NCBI GenBank assembly: GCA_027489335.1
Contig: JAIXZX010000006.1
Span: forward strand, 1-64,000
Direction of reading: 5' to 3'
DNA from: Caulobacteraceae bacterium
GTDB lineage: Bacteria > Pseudomonadota > Alphaproteobacteria > Caulobacterales > Caulobacteraceae
DNA: 64,000 nucleotides
Numbering within the stretch: position 1 is the stretch's first letter; each line of letters begins with the position of its first letter. Position numbers and translations under genes: made by a program. The notes below the pieces were generated by a model. The model worked only from the letters and a program-made list of their open reading frames with translations. It was not told where the DNA came from and ran no database searches. Of this stretch, positions 40,675 through 50,261 are shown one piece after another.

Positions 40675-42231
40675 ATGGGAACGCCAGCCGACCACATCGA
40701 TGGGCCCGCCGCTGACGGCGAGCAGATCAGCACAGGGCAACTCGCCGCCCTCAGCCACGAATTCCGCACGCCCCTGAGCGGCGTGCTCGGCATGGCGCGT
40801 CTCCTGGAGGGGACGCGACTGAGCGCCGAGCAACGGGCCTATGTCAGCGCCATGCGCGACTCCGGCGAGCATCTGCTGGGCCTGGTCAACGAACTGCTGG
40901 ATTTCGCTCGCCTGGGCGCCGGCAAGATCGAGCTGCGCGCCGCCCCGGTTCCGGTGGACGACCTGCTACGGGCGGTCTGCGAGCTGCTCAGCCCCCGCGC
41001 CCACGAGAAGGGTCTGGAGATCGCCTGGGCCTCGCCGGACGCCGAGGCGGTCCTGATGGCCGACGAGAGCCGGCTGCGGCAGATCCTGCTCAACTTCGCC
41101 GGCAACGCCGTCAAGTTCACCGCCAAAGGCGGTGTGCTGCTGGGGGCGGCGCCTGCGGGCGAGGGGCGCTGGCGCTTCACCGTCACCGACACCGGCCCCG
41201 GCGTCAGCCAGGCCGCCCGGGACCTGATTTTTGAAGCCTTCGCCCAGTCCGATCCCAGCCATCAGCTGACCGGGTCGGGCCTCGGCCTGGCCATCGCCCG
41301 GCGCCTGGCCATGGCCATGAACGGCGAGGTGGGCGTCGAAACCGCGGCCCACGGCGGGGCGGTCTTCTGGTTCGAGGCTCCGTTTGAAACCCTGGCCGGG
41401 TTGGCGGCGGTCCCGTCGAAACCGCTCGCCGGCCTGCGGGTCGGGATCGCCTCCCCCAACCTTGTGGTGCGCGAGGCCGCCAGCCGGCAGGTGCTGGCCT
41501 GCGGTGGTACGCCGGTGGTCGCCGCCCAGGTGGAAGAGCTTCTGCCCCTGACCGGTCCGCAGGATGTCCTGTTGCTGGATCACGCCCTGGGTCATGGGGG
41601 CCGCAAGGTGCGCCGGCCGTTCGACCGCCCGGCCCTGATCCTGCTCGCGCCAGAGGAGCGCGACCGGATCGCCCGCTATCGGGCCTCAGGATTCTGCGGC
41701 TATCTGATCAAGCCCTTGCGGCGCGCCTCCCTGGCCGAGCGGGTGCTGGCGGCCCTGCAGAGCGCCGCCGACCAGGCCCCCGCGCCGGATGATGACCGGG
41801 TCGCGCCGGCGGCGGCCCCGGGCGCCCGGGTGCTGCTGGTGGAGGACAATCCGGTCAATGCGCTGCTGGCCCGCACCCTGCTCGGCCGCGAAGGCTGCAG
41901 TATCGACCATGCGCTCACCGGCCATGAGGCCCTGGCGGCCCTCCAGGTGGGGACCTACGACCTGGTGCTGATGGACATGCGTCTGCCCGACATCACGGGC
42001 GAAGAGACCACGCGGCGACTGCGCGCCGCCGGCGTCGAGACCCCGGTGGTCGCCCTGACGGCCAACGCCTTCCAGGAGGATCAGGAGGCCTGCATGGCCG
42101 CGGGCATGAACGACTTCCTGGTCAAGCCCCTGGCCGTGGAGGCCCTGCGCCTGGTGCTTTCCCGCTGGGCCCGACGGTCCCTCGACGGCCTGGTCTGGAC
42201 GGAAGCCGCAGGGCGCGCCAAGGTCGGGTGA
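40675..42231 (+). CDS. Soluble hybrid histidine kinase with one degenerate and one intact receiver
   Basis: 518 residues, no membrane segment and no sensor domain. HisKA box ALSHEFRTPLSGVLGMARLL (residues 24-43), ATPase motifs DTGPGVS and GSGLGLAIARRL. Then a receiver-like domain (residues about 245-360) with DVLLLDHAL and LIKPLRRAS but lacking the N-terminal acidic pair (IASPNL). A second receiver is intact: VLLVEDNPVNALL, LVLMDMRLPDITG and FLVKPLAVEA. Probably takes input from a partner protein. 35 bases after the XRE gene. Confidence 0.9.
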   Translation: MGTPADHIDGPAADGEQISTGQLAALSHEFRTPLSGVLGMARLLEGTRLSAEQRAYVSAMRDSGEHLLGLVNELLDFARLGAGKIELRAAPVPVDDLLRAVCELLSPRAHEKGLEIAWASPDAEAVLMADESRLRQILLNFAGNAVKFTAKGGVLLGAAPAGEGRWRFTVTDTGPGVSQAARDLIFEAFAQSDPSHQLTGSGLGLAIARRLAMAMNGEVGVETAAHGGAVFWFEAPFETLAGLAAVPSKPLAGLRVGIASPNLVVREAASRQVLACGGTPVVAAQVEELLPLTGPQDVLLLDHALGHGGRKVRRPFDRPALILLAPEERDRIARYRASGFCGYLIKPLRRASLAERVLAALQSAADQAPAPDDDRVAPAAAPGARVLLVEDNPVNALLARTLLGREGCSIDHALTGHEALAALQVGTYDLVLMDMRLPDITGEETTRRLRAAGVETPVVALTANAFQEDQEACMAAGMNDFLVKPLAVEALRLVLSRWARRSLDGLVWTEAAGRAKVG

Positions 42232-42265
42232 ATCTGGCGGGGCGTCCCGCCTCGGGGGAGACGCC

Positions 42266-44017
42266 ATGAACACCCAAGACGCCGGCCCGACGCCAGCGCC
42301 CAAGCCCAGCCTGTGGTCAGCCCTGACCGTCTATGGCGAACGCCGGGCGCTGATCATGCTGGCCCTGGGCTTCGCCTCGGGCCTGCCCAACCTGCTGATC
42401 TTCGACACCCTCTCGGCGTGGCTGCGGGAATCGGGCCTGTCCCTGCAGGTCATCAGCATCTTCTCCCTGGCGACGCTGGCCTATTCGATGAAGCTGCTCT
42501 GGGCCCCGCTGGTGGACCGGACGAAGATCCCGTGGCTCACCGACCGGCTGGGCCATCGGCGGTCCTGGATGCTGGTGGCCCAGGCCGCGGTGATGATCGG
42601 CCTGTGGCTGGTGGCCGGCGGCGATCCGGTGCGCAATCTCGGCATGATGGCCCTCCTGGCGGTGCTGGTGGCCTTCGCCGGCGCAACCCAGGACATCGTC
42701 ATCGACGCCTGGCGGATCGAGGCGGCTGGCGAGACCCGCCAGGGCGCTCTGGCGGCCGCCTATCAGTGGGGCTACCGCATCGCCATCATCGTGGCCGGCG
42801 CCGTGCCGCTGATCCTGGCTCAGCAATACAGCTGGAATGTCTCCTATCTGGTCATGGCCGCCCTGATGCTGGTGGGCGTGGCCGGCGTCCTGGGCGCGCC
42901 GCGGGAAGCCCAGCACGTGGTGCGCGCCATCAATCTGGACGGCGTGCCCTCACGGCCTGGACTTGAGCTTCCTGAATGGCTGGCGCGTCTGACTCTGGTG
43001 GTGGCCGGCGCCATTGTCCTGGGCTCGGGCCTTGCCGGTTCGGCCGACATGCTGGCTCAGGGGCTGGGGGCGATCGGCCAGGCGGGGGCAGGCGAGGCCC
43101 TGTCGGGCGCCTGGACGAGCCGGCCCTGGGGGGTCTTCCTGCAGGTAGGCGCGGTGCTGGCCGGCGGCGGGCTGATCGTGCTGGCCGCCTTTCCGATCCC
43201 CGGCTTCCGCACCCGGCCTGGGGTCTATCTGTCGGCCGCCCTGTTCGACCCATTCATCGATTTCTTCGACCGCTACCGCGGGACAGCAGCCCTGATCCTG
43301 GCCCTGATCTGTCTCTACCGACTGGCGGATTTCGTCCTCAACATCATGACCCCCTTCTACCTCGACCTCGGATTCACCCTGGTGGAGATCGCCGAGGTGC
43401 GGAAGGTGTTCGGGGTGGCCATGTCCATGCTTGGCGTCTTCCTGGGGGGCCTGGCGGTGGCGAGGTTCGGCCTGCTGCAGGCCATGCTGATCGGCGCCTT
43501 CGCCGGCCCCTTGAGCAATCTGGTCTTCGCCTGGCTGGCCCTGAAAGGCGCCTGGCTGCCGGCCCTGTTCGTAGCCATCGGCGTGGACAATGTGGCCGGC
43601 GGCTTCGCTGGCACCTGCCTGATCGCCTACATGTCCAGCCTCACCGGCTATGGCTTCACCGCCACCCAGTACGCCGTCTTCTCGTCCTTCTATTCCCTGC
43701 CGGGCAAACTCCTGGCCTCCCAGTCAGGCCGTATCGTGGAGAGCACCGCCGCCGCCGCCGAGGCCGGCGGGCCCCTGGGGGCGCTGAGAGGCATGTTCGC
43801 CGGCCTCCCGGCCGAGGCCTATGCCGGGGCCATGGAGAAGTCCGGCGTCAGCCCGGCCTCCTTGGGGACGGGCTACCTGCTGTTCTTCTTCTACTCGGCC
43901 CTGATCGGGGTGCTCGGCATCGTCCTGGCCTTCATGGTCGCCGCGCGCCAGAAGCCGTTGGCCCCTCAGCCCGCCGAGGGCGAGGCCGACGGGGCTGTGG
44001 CCCCGCCGCCGGCCTGA
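42266..44017 (+). CDS. ampG: AmpG-family muropeptide permease (MFS)
   Basis: 583 residues with 12 or more membrane segments. AmpG-type start: LIMLALGFASGLPNLLIFDT and WLRESGLSLQVISIFSLATL; then KLLWAPLVDRTKIPWLTDRL and GATQDIVIDAWRIEAAGE. Imports 1,6-anhydro-muropeptides for cell-wall recycling and influences AmpC induction. Longer than the E. coli protein by about 90 residues, with added hydrophobic segments in the middle loop. GGGGGAGA precedes the ATG. Its 3' end overlaps the convergent protease gene by 52 bases. Confidence 0.92.
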   Translation: MNTQDAGPTPAPKPSLWSALTVYGERRALIMLALGFASGLPNLLIFDTLSAWLRESGLSLQVISIFSLATLAYSMKLLWAPLVDRTKIPWLTDRLGHRRSWMLVAQAAVMIGLWLVAGGDPVRNLGMMALLAVLVAFAGATQDIVIDAWRIEAAGETRQGALAAAYQWGYRIAIIVAGAVPLILAQQYSWNVSYLVMAALMLVGVAGVLGAPREAQHVVRAINLDGVPSRPGLELPEWLARLTLVVAGAIVLGSGLAGSADMLAQGLGAIGQAGAGEALSGAWTSRPWGVFLQVGAVLAGGGLIVLAAFPIPGFRTRPGVYLSAALFDPFIDFFDRYRGTAALILALICLYRLADFVLNIMTPFYLDLGFTLVEIAEVRKVFGVAMSMLGVFLGGLAVARFGLLQAMLIGAFAGPLSNLVFAWLALKGAWLPALFVAIGVDNVAGGFAGTCLIAYMSSLTGYGFTATQYAVFSSFYSLPGKLLASQSGRIVESTAAAAEAGGPLGALRGMFAGLPAEAYAGAMEKSGVSPASLGTGYLLFFFYSALIGVLGIVLAFMVAARQKPLAPQPAEGEADGAVAPPPA

Positions 44018-44937
44018 TCTGGCGCCTTGGGCGCCGCGCCGTCCGGCAGGGCTTCCGGGGCCGGCATGGCCGCTGGCGTTCCGCGGCCCGGGCGAGCGTT
44101 TGTGGCGTCCGGCGCGATGCAGATCACCTGGGCCACCCGCAGGTCCCGGCGCAGATTGTCCGCCACCCGGCCGTAGTTTTCCGGCGTGACGGGCTCGCCG
44201 ACGGCGAAGCTGGCGGCGTCCCGGCCCGAAGCGTTCAGGGCGGTCAGCACGGTCTCCGGCGAGGTGGTGTAGATCCGCCCCCGCCGCGGCGCCTCGGCCA
44301 CCGTGACGCCGATGACCCGGCCGCCGCTGTCCAGGGCCGGCGCCCCCGAAAGTCCTGCCAGGGTGCCGGTGAGCCCATCCGTGCGGCCGGTCTCGGCCCA
44401 GACGAGCACCGACTCCGTACGCTCGCCTCGACCGCGGACCACCAGGTTTTCGCGGCCCAGCAGGCGAGAGGTCGCCTCGCCGGCGCGGCCCTGCGGATAG
44501 CCCGGATGGAAGGCGCGGTCGCCGCGCCGCAGGGTGCGGTCAAGGCCGAGCGGCAGGGCCGGCGCCCCGCCCTCGGTGATCAGAATGGCGGCCTCGCCCC
44601 GGGGATCGATGAACACCTCGGCGTCCACGCCGCGGCCGTCGGCGACCATGATGGCCGCATGGCTGCAGCCTTCCACCACGTGGCGGGCGGTCATCCACAC
44701 CCCGTCGTCCGAGACGGCGAAGGCCGTGCCCGCCCCTGGCTCTGCGGTCTGCGGCACCTCGACCACCACGGCCGGATCAAAGGGTGAGGCCGGTCCGAGC
44801 GGCAGGCCTTCCTCGCCCGGGACAGGCGGCGGCGGCGGCGGCGCAGCGGCGTTCTCCTGCCGGCCGACGGCCGAGATCAGGAGGGCCAGCACCACGGCGG
44901 CGTAGACGAGCCAGTCCGGAAGGCGGGGAAAGTGCAT
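43966..44937 (-). CDS. Membrane-anchored trypsin-like serine protease
   Basis: 323 residues. N-terminal membrane helix (LVYAAVVLALLISAVG, residues 10-25), then a PPPPPP linker, then a trypsin-like (S1) domain. Catalytic His is in WMTARHVVEGC, Ser in LAGLSGAPALDSGG. The usual Asp position (DLAVL in relatives) reads RGEAAILI here, so Asp appears replaced by Glu. A Pro/Ala tail ends the protein. Seven bases after DUF350 gene, same strand. Extracytoplasmic. Activity uncertain because of the Asp change. Confidence 0.82.
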   Translation of the reverse strand: MHFPRLPDWLVYAAVVLALLISAVGRQENAAAPPPPPPVPGEEGLPLGPASPFDPAVVVEVPQTAEPGAGTAFAVSDDGVWMTARHVVEGCSHAAIMVADGRGVDAEVFIDPRGEAAILITEGGAPALPLGLDRTLRRGDRAFHPGYPQGRAGEATSRLLGRENLVVRGRGERTESVLVWAETGRTDGLTGTLAGLSGAPALDSGGRVIGVTVAEAPRRGRIYTTSPETVLTALNASGRDAASFAVGEPVTPENYGRVADNLRRDLRVAQVICIAPDATNARPGRGTPAAMPAPEALPDGAAPKAPDQAGGGATAPSASPSAG

Positions 44938-44944
44938 CAGGCGA

Positions 44945-45373
44945 TCAGGTCGCCACGGCCGCGGCGAGGATCAGGGCGGTGGCGAGCTTGGCCCCCACCA
45001 GCAGGGCGGCGGCGGCGACCTCACCTTCCTGAATACGTTGCGGCAGGCCCCGCAGCAGCAGGTCGACGAGCCGGAAGACCAGCAGTTGGACCATCACCGT
45101 CGAGACCCCCCAGATGATGATCTCCACCAGGGAGGTGGAGGAGTTCAGCGACAGGGCGAGGGGCGCGGCCAGGCCCACCAGCACGCCGCCCAGGGAGATG
45201 GCGGCGGCGGCGTTGCCGTCGCGGATCAGGGCGACTTCCTTGTGCGGGGTCAGGAGCACATAGAGCGCCGCCCCCAGGAACAGGATCAGCACCGCCACGC
45301 CGGCGTGCAGCAGGGTGGTGGGAAAGCCGATGGCGAAGGCCTGGATTTCCGGAGACTGAAGGTCGGGGGGCAT
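44945..45373 (-). CDS. DUF350 inner-membrane protein (UPF0719)
   Basis: 142 residues with four membrane segments. Family-like features: TTLLHAGVAVLILFLGAALY, then VALIRDGNAAAAISLGGVLV with G-rich membrane helix and VEIIIWGVSTVMVQLLVFRL. Function of the family unclear. GAGGTGAG is upstream of the ATG. Operon with the protease gene downstream. Confidence 0.88.
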   Translation of the reverse strand: MPPDLQSPEIQAFAIGFPTTLLHAGVAVLILFLGAALYVLLTPHKEVALIRDGNAAAAISLGGVLVGLAAPLALSLNSSTSLVEIIIWGVSTVMVQLLVFRLVDLLLRGLPQRIQEGEVAAAALLVGAKLATALILAAAVAT

Positions 45374-45441
45374 GCGGTCTCACCTCGGCGGCGTCGGGAG
45401 GGGGATGGTTAGCACGAGGTCCGTCGGCCGCGGCAATCAGT

Positions 45442-46653
45442 TCAGGCCGCAGGTGCGTCCTTCGCCTCTGGCGCGAGGGGTTCGGCGGCGGAAATGGCGT
45501 CTGTCGCCTTGTCCAGACGCCGCCGCTCGCTGGCGCGCATCTTCTCGCTCTCCGACTTCAGCTGGCCGCAGGCGGCCAGGATGTCCCGGCCCCGGGGGGT
45601 GCGGATCGGCGAGGCGTAGCCGGCCCGGTTGAGCACCGCGGCGAAGGCCTCGATGGTCTTCCAGTCCGAGCAGGCATAGGGCGAGCCCGGCCACGGATTG
45701 AACGGGATCAGGTTGATCTTGGCCGGGATGCCCTTGATCAGGTTCAGCAGGGCCTTGGCCTCGGCCGGGCTGTCATTGACCCCTTTGAGCATGACGTATT
45801 CGAACGTCACCCGGCGGGCGTTGGACAGGCCCGGATAGGCGCGAATCCCGGCCATCAGCTGGTCCAGCGGATACTTCCGGTTCAGGGGCACCAGCTCATC
45901 GCGCAGCTCATCATTGGTGGCGTGCAGCGAGATGGCCAGCATGGCCTGGGTCTGGTCGCCCAGGGGGATCAGCTCGGGCACGACCCCGGAGGTCGACACC
46001 GTGATCCGCCGCCGCGAGATGGCGATGCCTTCATTATCGGCGATGATGTCGATGGCCGCGGCCACATGGGGCAGATTGTAGAGCGGCTCGCCCATGCCCA
46101 TGAAGACGATATTGGAGAGCCGGCGGTCCTCCTTGGGGCTCGGCCACTCTTCCAGATCATCCCTGGCCACCTGCACCTGGGCGACGATCTCGGCCGCCGT
46201 CAGGTTGCGCACCAGGGCCTGGGTGCCTGTGTGGCAGAAGGTGCAGTTCAGCGTGCAGCCCACCTGGCTGGAGACGCAAAGCGCGCCCGAGCGGCCCACA
46301 TCGGGGATGTAGACGGTCTCGACCTCGATGCCGGGCGCCATGCGGATCAGCCACTTGCGGGTGCCGTCGCGGCTGACCTGACGCTCCACCACCTCGGGGC
46401 GCGAAAGCGTGAAGGCCTCGGCCAGGGCCGCGCGGGTCTCCTTGGCCACGTCGGTCATGGCGTCGAAGTCGGTCAGTCCATAGTGGTGGATCCAGCGCCA
46501 CAGCTGGGTGGCCCGCATCTTGGCCTTGTCAGGCCGGACCACGCCGGCCTCGATCAGGGCCGCGGCCAGCTGCGGCCGGGTCAGTCCCGACAGGTTCGGC
46601 CGGGTCGGCGCGGCGGCGGACGCCGCGCGCGAAAGATCGAGGGTGACGCCCAA
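45442..46653 (-). CDS. rlmN: Dual-specificity RNA methyltransferase RlmN
   Basis: Radical-SAM enzyme methylating A2503 of 23S rRNA and A37 of some tRNAs. 403 residues. Motifs: [18 protein letters not shown] (cluster Cys), [25 protein letters not shown], and [17 protein letters not shown]-terminal Cys region [15 protein letters not shown]. The TTG at 46653 gives the usual N-terminus (GVTLDLSR); a GTG at 46683 is an alternative. Divergent from the quinone oxidoreductase gene with a 193-base gap. Confidence 0.95.
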   Translation of the reverse strand: MGVTLDLSRAASAAAPTRPNLSGLTRPQLAAALIEAGVVRPDKAKMRATQLWRWIHHYGLTDFDAMTDVAKETRAALAEAFTLSRPEVVERQVSRDGTRKWLIRMAPGIEVETVYIPDVGRSGALCVSSQVGCTLNCTFCHTGTQALVRNLTAAEIVAQVQVARDDLEEWPSPKEDRRLSNIVFMGMGEPLYNLPHVAAAIDIIADNEGIAISRRRITVSTSGVVPELIPLGDQTQAMLAISLHATNDELRDELVPLNRKYPLDQLMAGIRAYPGLSNARRVTFEYVMLKGVNDSPAEAKALLNLIKGIPAKINLIPFNPWPGSPYACSDWKTIEAFAAVLNRAGYASPIRTPRGRDILAACGQLKSESEKMRASERRRLDKATDAISAAEPLAPEAKDAPAA

Positions 46654-46846
46654 GGGTCTGAACTCACTGTCTGGAAGGTCCACCAATATAGGCGAGGCCG
46701 CGCCCTGGGCCAACTCGCGGGCGATGACGCGGGGGAAGCTGCGAGGATGTGGCCCTTCAAACAAATGTTCGTCCGCGACCTTCCGCCGCCGCCGGGGCTG
46801 GGTTAGCGTCCGCGCCAATTGCGCAAATCGGACGTGGGAGAACGAC

Positions 46847-47848
46847 ATGAAGGCTGTGCTGAGCAAGGTGACGGGCGGTCCGGACGCCCTGGTCGTCGAG
46901 AACATTCCCGCGCCCGTGGCCGGTCCCGGCCAGGCCCTGATCTCGGTGAAGGCCGTCGGCGTCAACTTCCCCGACGTGCTGATGATCGAGGACAAGTACC
47001 AGTCGCGTCCGCCGCGTCCCTTCTCGCCGGGCGGCGAGCTGTCCGGCGTCATCAAGGCCGTGGGCGAAGGCGTCACCAATGTGAAGGTCGGCGACCGGGT
47101 TCTGGCCAACACCGGCTGGGGCGGCATGGCCGAAGAGGTGGCCCTGCCGGCCAACCGCCTGTGGCACATCCCCGACAGCATGCCCCATGACGAGGCTGCG
47201 GCCTTCATCCTGACCTACGGCACCTCCTTCCACGCCCTGAAGGATCGCGGCCGCGTGAAGGCCGGCGAGAGCCTCCTGGTCCTGGGCGCCGCCGGCGGCG
47301 TTGGCCTGGCCGCCGTCGAACTGGGCAAGGCCATGGGCATGCGGGTCGTGGCCGCCTGTTCCAGCCAGGAAAAGGTCGATCTGGCCATCAAGCACGGCGC
47401 CGACGAGGGCGTGATCTATGGCCGCGGTCCCTTTGACCGCGACGGCCAGAAGCAGCTGTCGGAACTGTTCAAGTCCAAGGCTGGCCCGAACGGCTTCGAC
47501 GTCATCTATGACGCCGTGGGCGGCGACTATGCCGAGCCCGCCCTGCGCACCATCGCCTGGGAAGGGCGCTATCTGGTCATCGGGTTTGCGGCCGGCGAGA
47601 TCCCCAAGATCCCGCTGAACCTCACCCTGCTGAAGGGCTGCGAAATCGTCGGCGTCTTCTGGGGCACCTGGGCGGCCAAGGATCCGGAAGCCTTCGCCCA
47701 GAGCGTGAAGGATCTGCTGGACCTCTATGCGGCCGGCAAGATCAAGCCGCACGTCTCCGAGCGATTCCCTCTGGAGAAGGGCGCCGACGCCATCGCCCAT
47801 CTGGCCAGCCGCAAGGCCATGGGCAAGGTGGTCGTGACCATCGATTGA
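46847..47848 (+). CDS. NADPH:quinone oxidoreductase family protein
   Basis: 333 residues, medium-chain dehydrogenase fold without zinc ligands. N-terminal [20 protein letters not shown]; cofactor motif [20 protein letters not shown] near residue 145, followed by [15 protein letters not shown] and [25 protein letters not shown] lies six bases upstream of the ATG. Quinone or enone reduction is the family role; the true substrate is unknown. Confidence 0.92.
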   Translation: MKAVLSKVTGGPDALVVENIPAPVAGPGQALISVKAVGVNFPDVLMIEDKYQSRPPRPFSPGGELSGVIKAVGEGVTNVKVGDRVLANTGWGGMAEEVALPANRLWHIPDSMPHDEAAAFILTYGTSFHALKDRGRVKAGESLLVLGAAGGVGLAAVELGKAMGMRVVAACSSQEKVDLAIKHGADEGVIYGRGPFDRDGQKQLSELFKSKAGPNGFDVIYDAVGGDYAEPALRTIAWEGRYLVIGFAAGEIPKIPLNLTLLKGCEIVGVFWGTWAAKDPEAFAQSVKDLLDLYAAGKIKPHVSERFPLEKGADAIAHLASRKAMGKVVVTID

Positions 47849-47904
47849 CGGCGATCTCGGCGGCGGGGGGCGAAGCATCTTCCCCTGCCGCCCATCCCGC
47901 TTTA

Positions 47905-47919
47905 GTGATCGACGATCAC
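47905..47919. promoter_or_regulatory. Perfect 15-bp palindrome upstream of SDR gene
   Basis: GTGATCG, centre A, CGATCAC: seven-base arms in perfect inverted symmetry, 49 bases before the SDR start at 47969. Candidate operator, perhaps of a TetR-type regulator that is not encoded in the window. Confidence 0.55.
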
Positions 47920-47968
47920 ATAGATGAGGCGCCGACGTCCGTGCGAGCGCCCAAAGGGGAGATGCGTC

Positions 47969-48841
47969 ATGGCTGGTCGTCTTGAGGGCAAGGTTGCGGT
48001 GATCACCGGCGGATGCTCCGGCATCGGCCTGGGTGCGGTGGAGCTGTTCATCGCCGAGGGCGCGAAGGTAGTGGCCGCCGACATTCAGGACGAAAAGGGC
48101 GCCATGCTGGAGGCGCGCTTTGGCGAGTCCGTCCGCTACGCCCACTGCGACGTGACCTCAGAGGACGACATCGTCGCCGCCCTGAAGCTCGCCGAAAGCG
48201 CCTTTGGCGGCCTCGACATCCTGTTCAACAACGCCGGCATCTCCGATCGCATGGGCGCGATCACCGAGGTCACCGCCGAGGGCTGGGACTGGATCTTCTC
48301 GGTGCTGGTCCGCGGGCCGGCTCTGGGCATGAAGCACGCCGCTCCGATGATGATCGCCCGCGGCGGCGGCTCGATCATCAACACCGCCTCGATCGCCGGT
48401 CTGCAGGCGGGCTTTGGCCCCATCGCCTACTCCACAGCCAAGGCCGGAGTCATCCATATGAGCCGGGTGGCCGCCGCCCAGCTGTCGCGCCAGAAGGTGC
48501 GGGTCAACGCCATCTGCCCGGGCCTGATCGCCACCTCGATCTTCGGCGCCTCCCTCGGTCTTCCCCGCGAGGTGGCCGACCAGATGGCCGCCCGGGTCGA
48601 ACAGGGCGCCGCCAGCGTCCAGCCGGTCCCCAAGGCCGGCCTGCCGGCCGATATCGCTCAGGCCGCCCTCTACCTCGCCTCGGACGCCTCAGCCTTTGTC
48701 TCAGGGACCCATCTGGTGGTGGACGGCGGCATCACGGTCGGCGGTCGCCACAGCTGGGATACGACCTCACCCTCGCCCTTTGCGCAGATGTTCGGCGAGG
48801 ACTCGCCCTTCGCGCCCCCCGCCGCGCCCACGGCCTCGTGA
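47969..48841 (+). CDS. SDR family oxidoreductase with C-terminal tail
   Basis: 290 residues. Cofactor motif TGGCSGIGLGAVELF with DIQDEKG after strand 2 (NAD type); NNAGISDRMG; catalytic Ser in INTASIAG and YSTAKAG Tyr-Lys pair. C-terminal tail WDTTSPSPFAQMFGEDSPFA is longer than in most classical SDRs. GGGGAG lies eight bases upstream of the ATG. Precedes the DMT transporter by 10 bases, likely one operon. Confidence 0.9.
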   Translation: MAGRLEGKVAVITGGCSGIGLGAVELFIAEGAKVVAADIQDEKGAMLEARFGESVRYAHCDVTSEDDIVAALKLAESAFGGLDILFNNAGISDRMGAITEVTAEGWDWIFSVLVRGPALGMKHAAPMMIARGGGSIINTASIAGLQAGFGPIAYSTAKAGVIHMSRVAAAQLSRQKVRVNAICPGLIATSIFGASLGLPREVADQMAARVEQGAASVQPVPKAGLPADIAQAALYLASDASAFVSGTHLVVDGGITVGGRHSWDTTSPSPFAQMFGEDSPFAPPAAPTAS

Positions 48842-48851
48842 GGCAAGGCGG

Positions 48852-49775
48852 TTGAGCGAGGCGACACCCTCCCGCGCGCCGCTTGCGCCCAATGTCCACG
48901 GGGCCCTGTGGATGGTGGCCTCGGCGCTCGGATTCACCGTGATGACGACGCTCATCAAGTTCCTGGGCGACGACTATCCGGCGGCCTTGCAGACCTTCTA
49001 CCGGCAGGTGGCGGGGTTCGCGATCCTCATCCCGTTCATCGTCAGTCGCCGGGGGGCGGCCTTCGCCACCACGCGCCCGGGCATCCTGCTGTTCCGCTCG
49101 GCGGCTGGCACGCTGGGGATGATCCTGTCCTTCTACGCCTTCCAGAAGATGCCCCTGGCCGACGCCAATGCGCTGTCGTTCACCCGCACCCTGTGGCTGG
49201 TGCCGCTGGCCTTCTTCATCGTACGCGAGCCTGTGGGGCCGATGCGGATCGGCGCGGCCCTGGTTGGGTTCGCCGGCGTGCTGATCATGGTCAGGCCAGG
49301 CGCCGGCGGCGAGTTCGCCATCGGCTGGCCGGCCGCAGCCATGCTGGCCTCGTCCTTCCTGTTCGCGCTGACCATCACCGGCATGAAGGTAATGACGCGC
49401 GATCACAGCCCCATGGTGCTGCTGGTCTGGTCGGCGACGCTGGGCCTGGTCTTCGCCCTGCCCGGCGCCCTGTTCGTCTGGCGCTGGCCCGAGCCCTTCG
49501 ACCTGTTCCTTCTGTGCGTCATGGGGGTGGTCGGCACCCTGACCCAGGGCTTCTACATCAAGGGCATGTCCATAGGCGACGCCGGCGCCATGGCGCCGAT
49601 CGACTATATCCGGCTGGTCTTCGCCGCCGGCGCCGGCTTTCTGCTGTTCAATGAGTTGCCCACCATCTGGACCCTGATCGGCGCGGCCGTGGTGGTGATC
49701 TCCACCCTCTCCATCACCTGGCGCGAGCAGCAGCTCGCAAAACAGGCCCGGATCAGGGCGGCGGCGGAGGTCTAG
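48852..49775 (+). CDS. DMT (EamA) family transporter
   Basis: About 307 residues, ten membrane segments in two EamA halves: MVASALGFTVMTTLIKFLGD and later MLASSFLFALTITGMKVMTR. PLADANALSFTRTLWLVPLA is family-typical. TTG start at 48852 because no ATG or GTG fits the first helix better. Export of metabolites is the usual family role; substrate unknown. Its end overlaps the convergent DUF1232 gene by four bases. Confidence 0.9.
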   Translation: MSEATPSRAPLAPNVHGALWMVASALGFTVMTTLIKFLGDDYPAALQTFYRQVAGFAILIPFIVSRRGAAFATTRPGILLFRSAAGTLGMILSFYAFQKMPLADANALSFTRTLWLVPLAFFIVREPVGPMRIGAALVGFAGVLIMVRPGAGGEFAIGWPAAAMLASSFLFALTITGMKVMTRDHSPMVLLVWSATLGLVFALPGALFVWRWPEPFDLFLLCVMGVVGTLTQGFYIKGMSIGDAGAMAPIDYIRLVFAAGAGFLLFNELPTIWTLIGAAVVVISTLSITWREQQLAKQARIRAAAEV

Positions 49776-50206
49776 CTCTTTTCCTGGTCCTGCGATTGCC
49801 GGTCCAGGAAGGCCTGAGCCTCGGCCTTGTGGCGGGGTTTTACATAGCGGCCCACCAGGGCCAGCATGGTCCCGAATACGGCCGCGTCGTCGGTGAAGCC
49901 CACCACCGCCAGCACGTCTGGGATCGCATCGGCGGGCATGACGAAATAGGCCAGCCCGGCCAGCATCATGCCTTTGGCCGCGCTTGGGGTGGCCGGATCG
50001 CGGGCGCAGAACCAGACGGCGATGGCGTCGGCGGCGAAGGGGATCTTCGAGGCCGTCCGCACGATCTTGGGCCAGAAGCCCCGCCGGACCCGCTCTTCGT
50101 TGACCTTGACCACCGCGGGCACGAGGGCCCGCTTCGGGTCCAGCGCCTGGGCCGGATCAAATCCGTCGGTCTTGACGTCGGGTGATACTTTAGGCCGCGC
50201 GATCAT
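49772..50206 (-). CDS. DUF1232 (YkvA-like) membrane-associated protein
   Basis: 144 residues. The DUF1232 core is AGLAYFVMPADAIPDVLAVV with GFTDDAAVFGTMLALVGRYV. One or two hydrophobic segments. Tail is charged (FLDRQSQDQEKS). Function unknown. Convergent with the DMT gene and divergent from the SDR at 50262. Confidence 0.9.
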   Translation of the reverse strand: MIARPKVSPDVKTDGFDPAQALDPKRALVPAVVKVNEERVRRGFWPKIVRTASKIPFAADAIAVWFCARDPATPSAAKGMMLAGLAYFVMPADAIPDVLAVVGFTDDAAVFGTMLALVGRYVKPRHKAEAQAFLDRQSQDQEKS

Positions 50207-50261
50207 CAGGATAAGCCAGTTTCAGGTTGCATCATTAAACGCATCAGGAGGCGTAGCGTCC

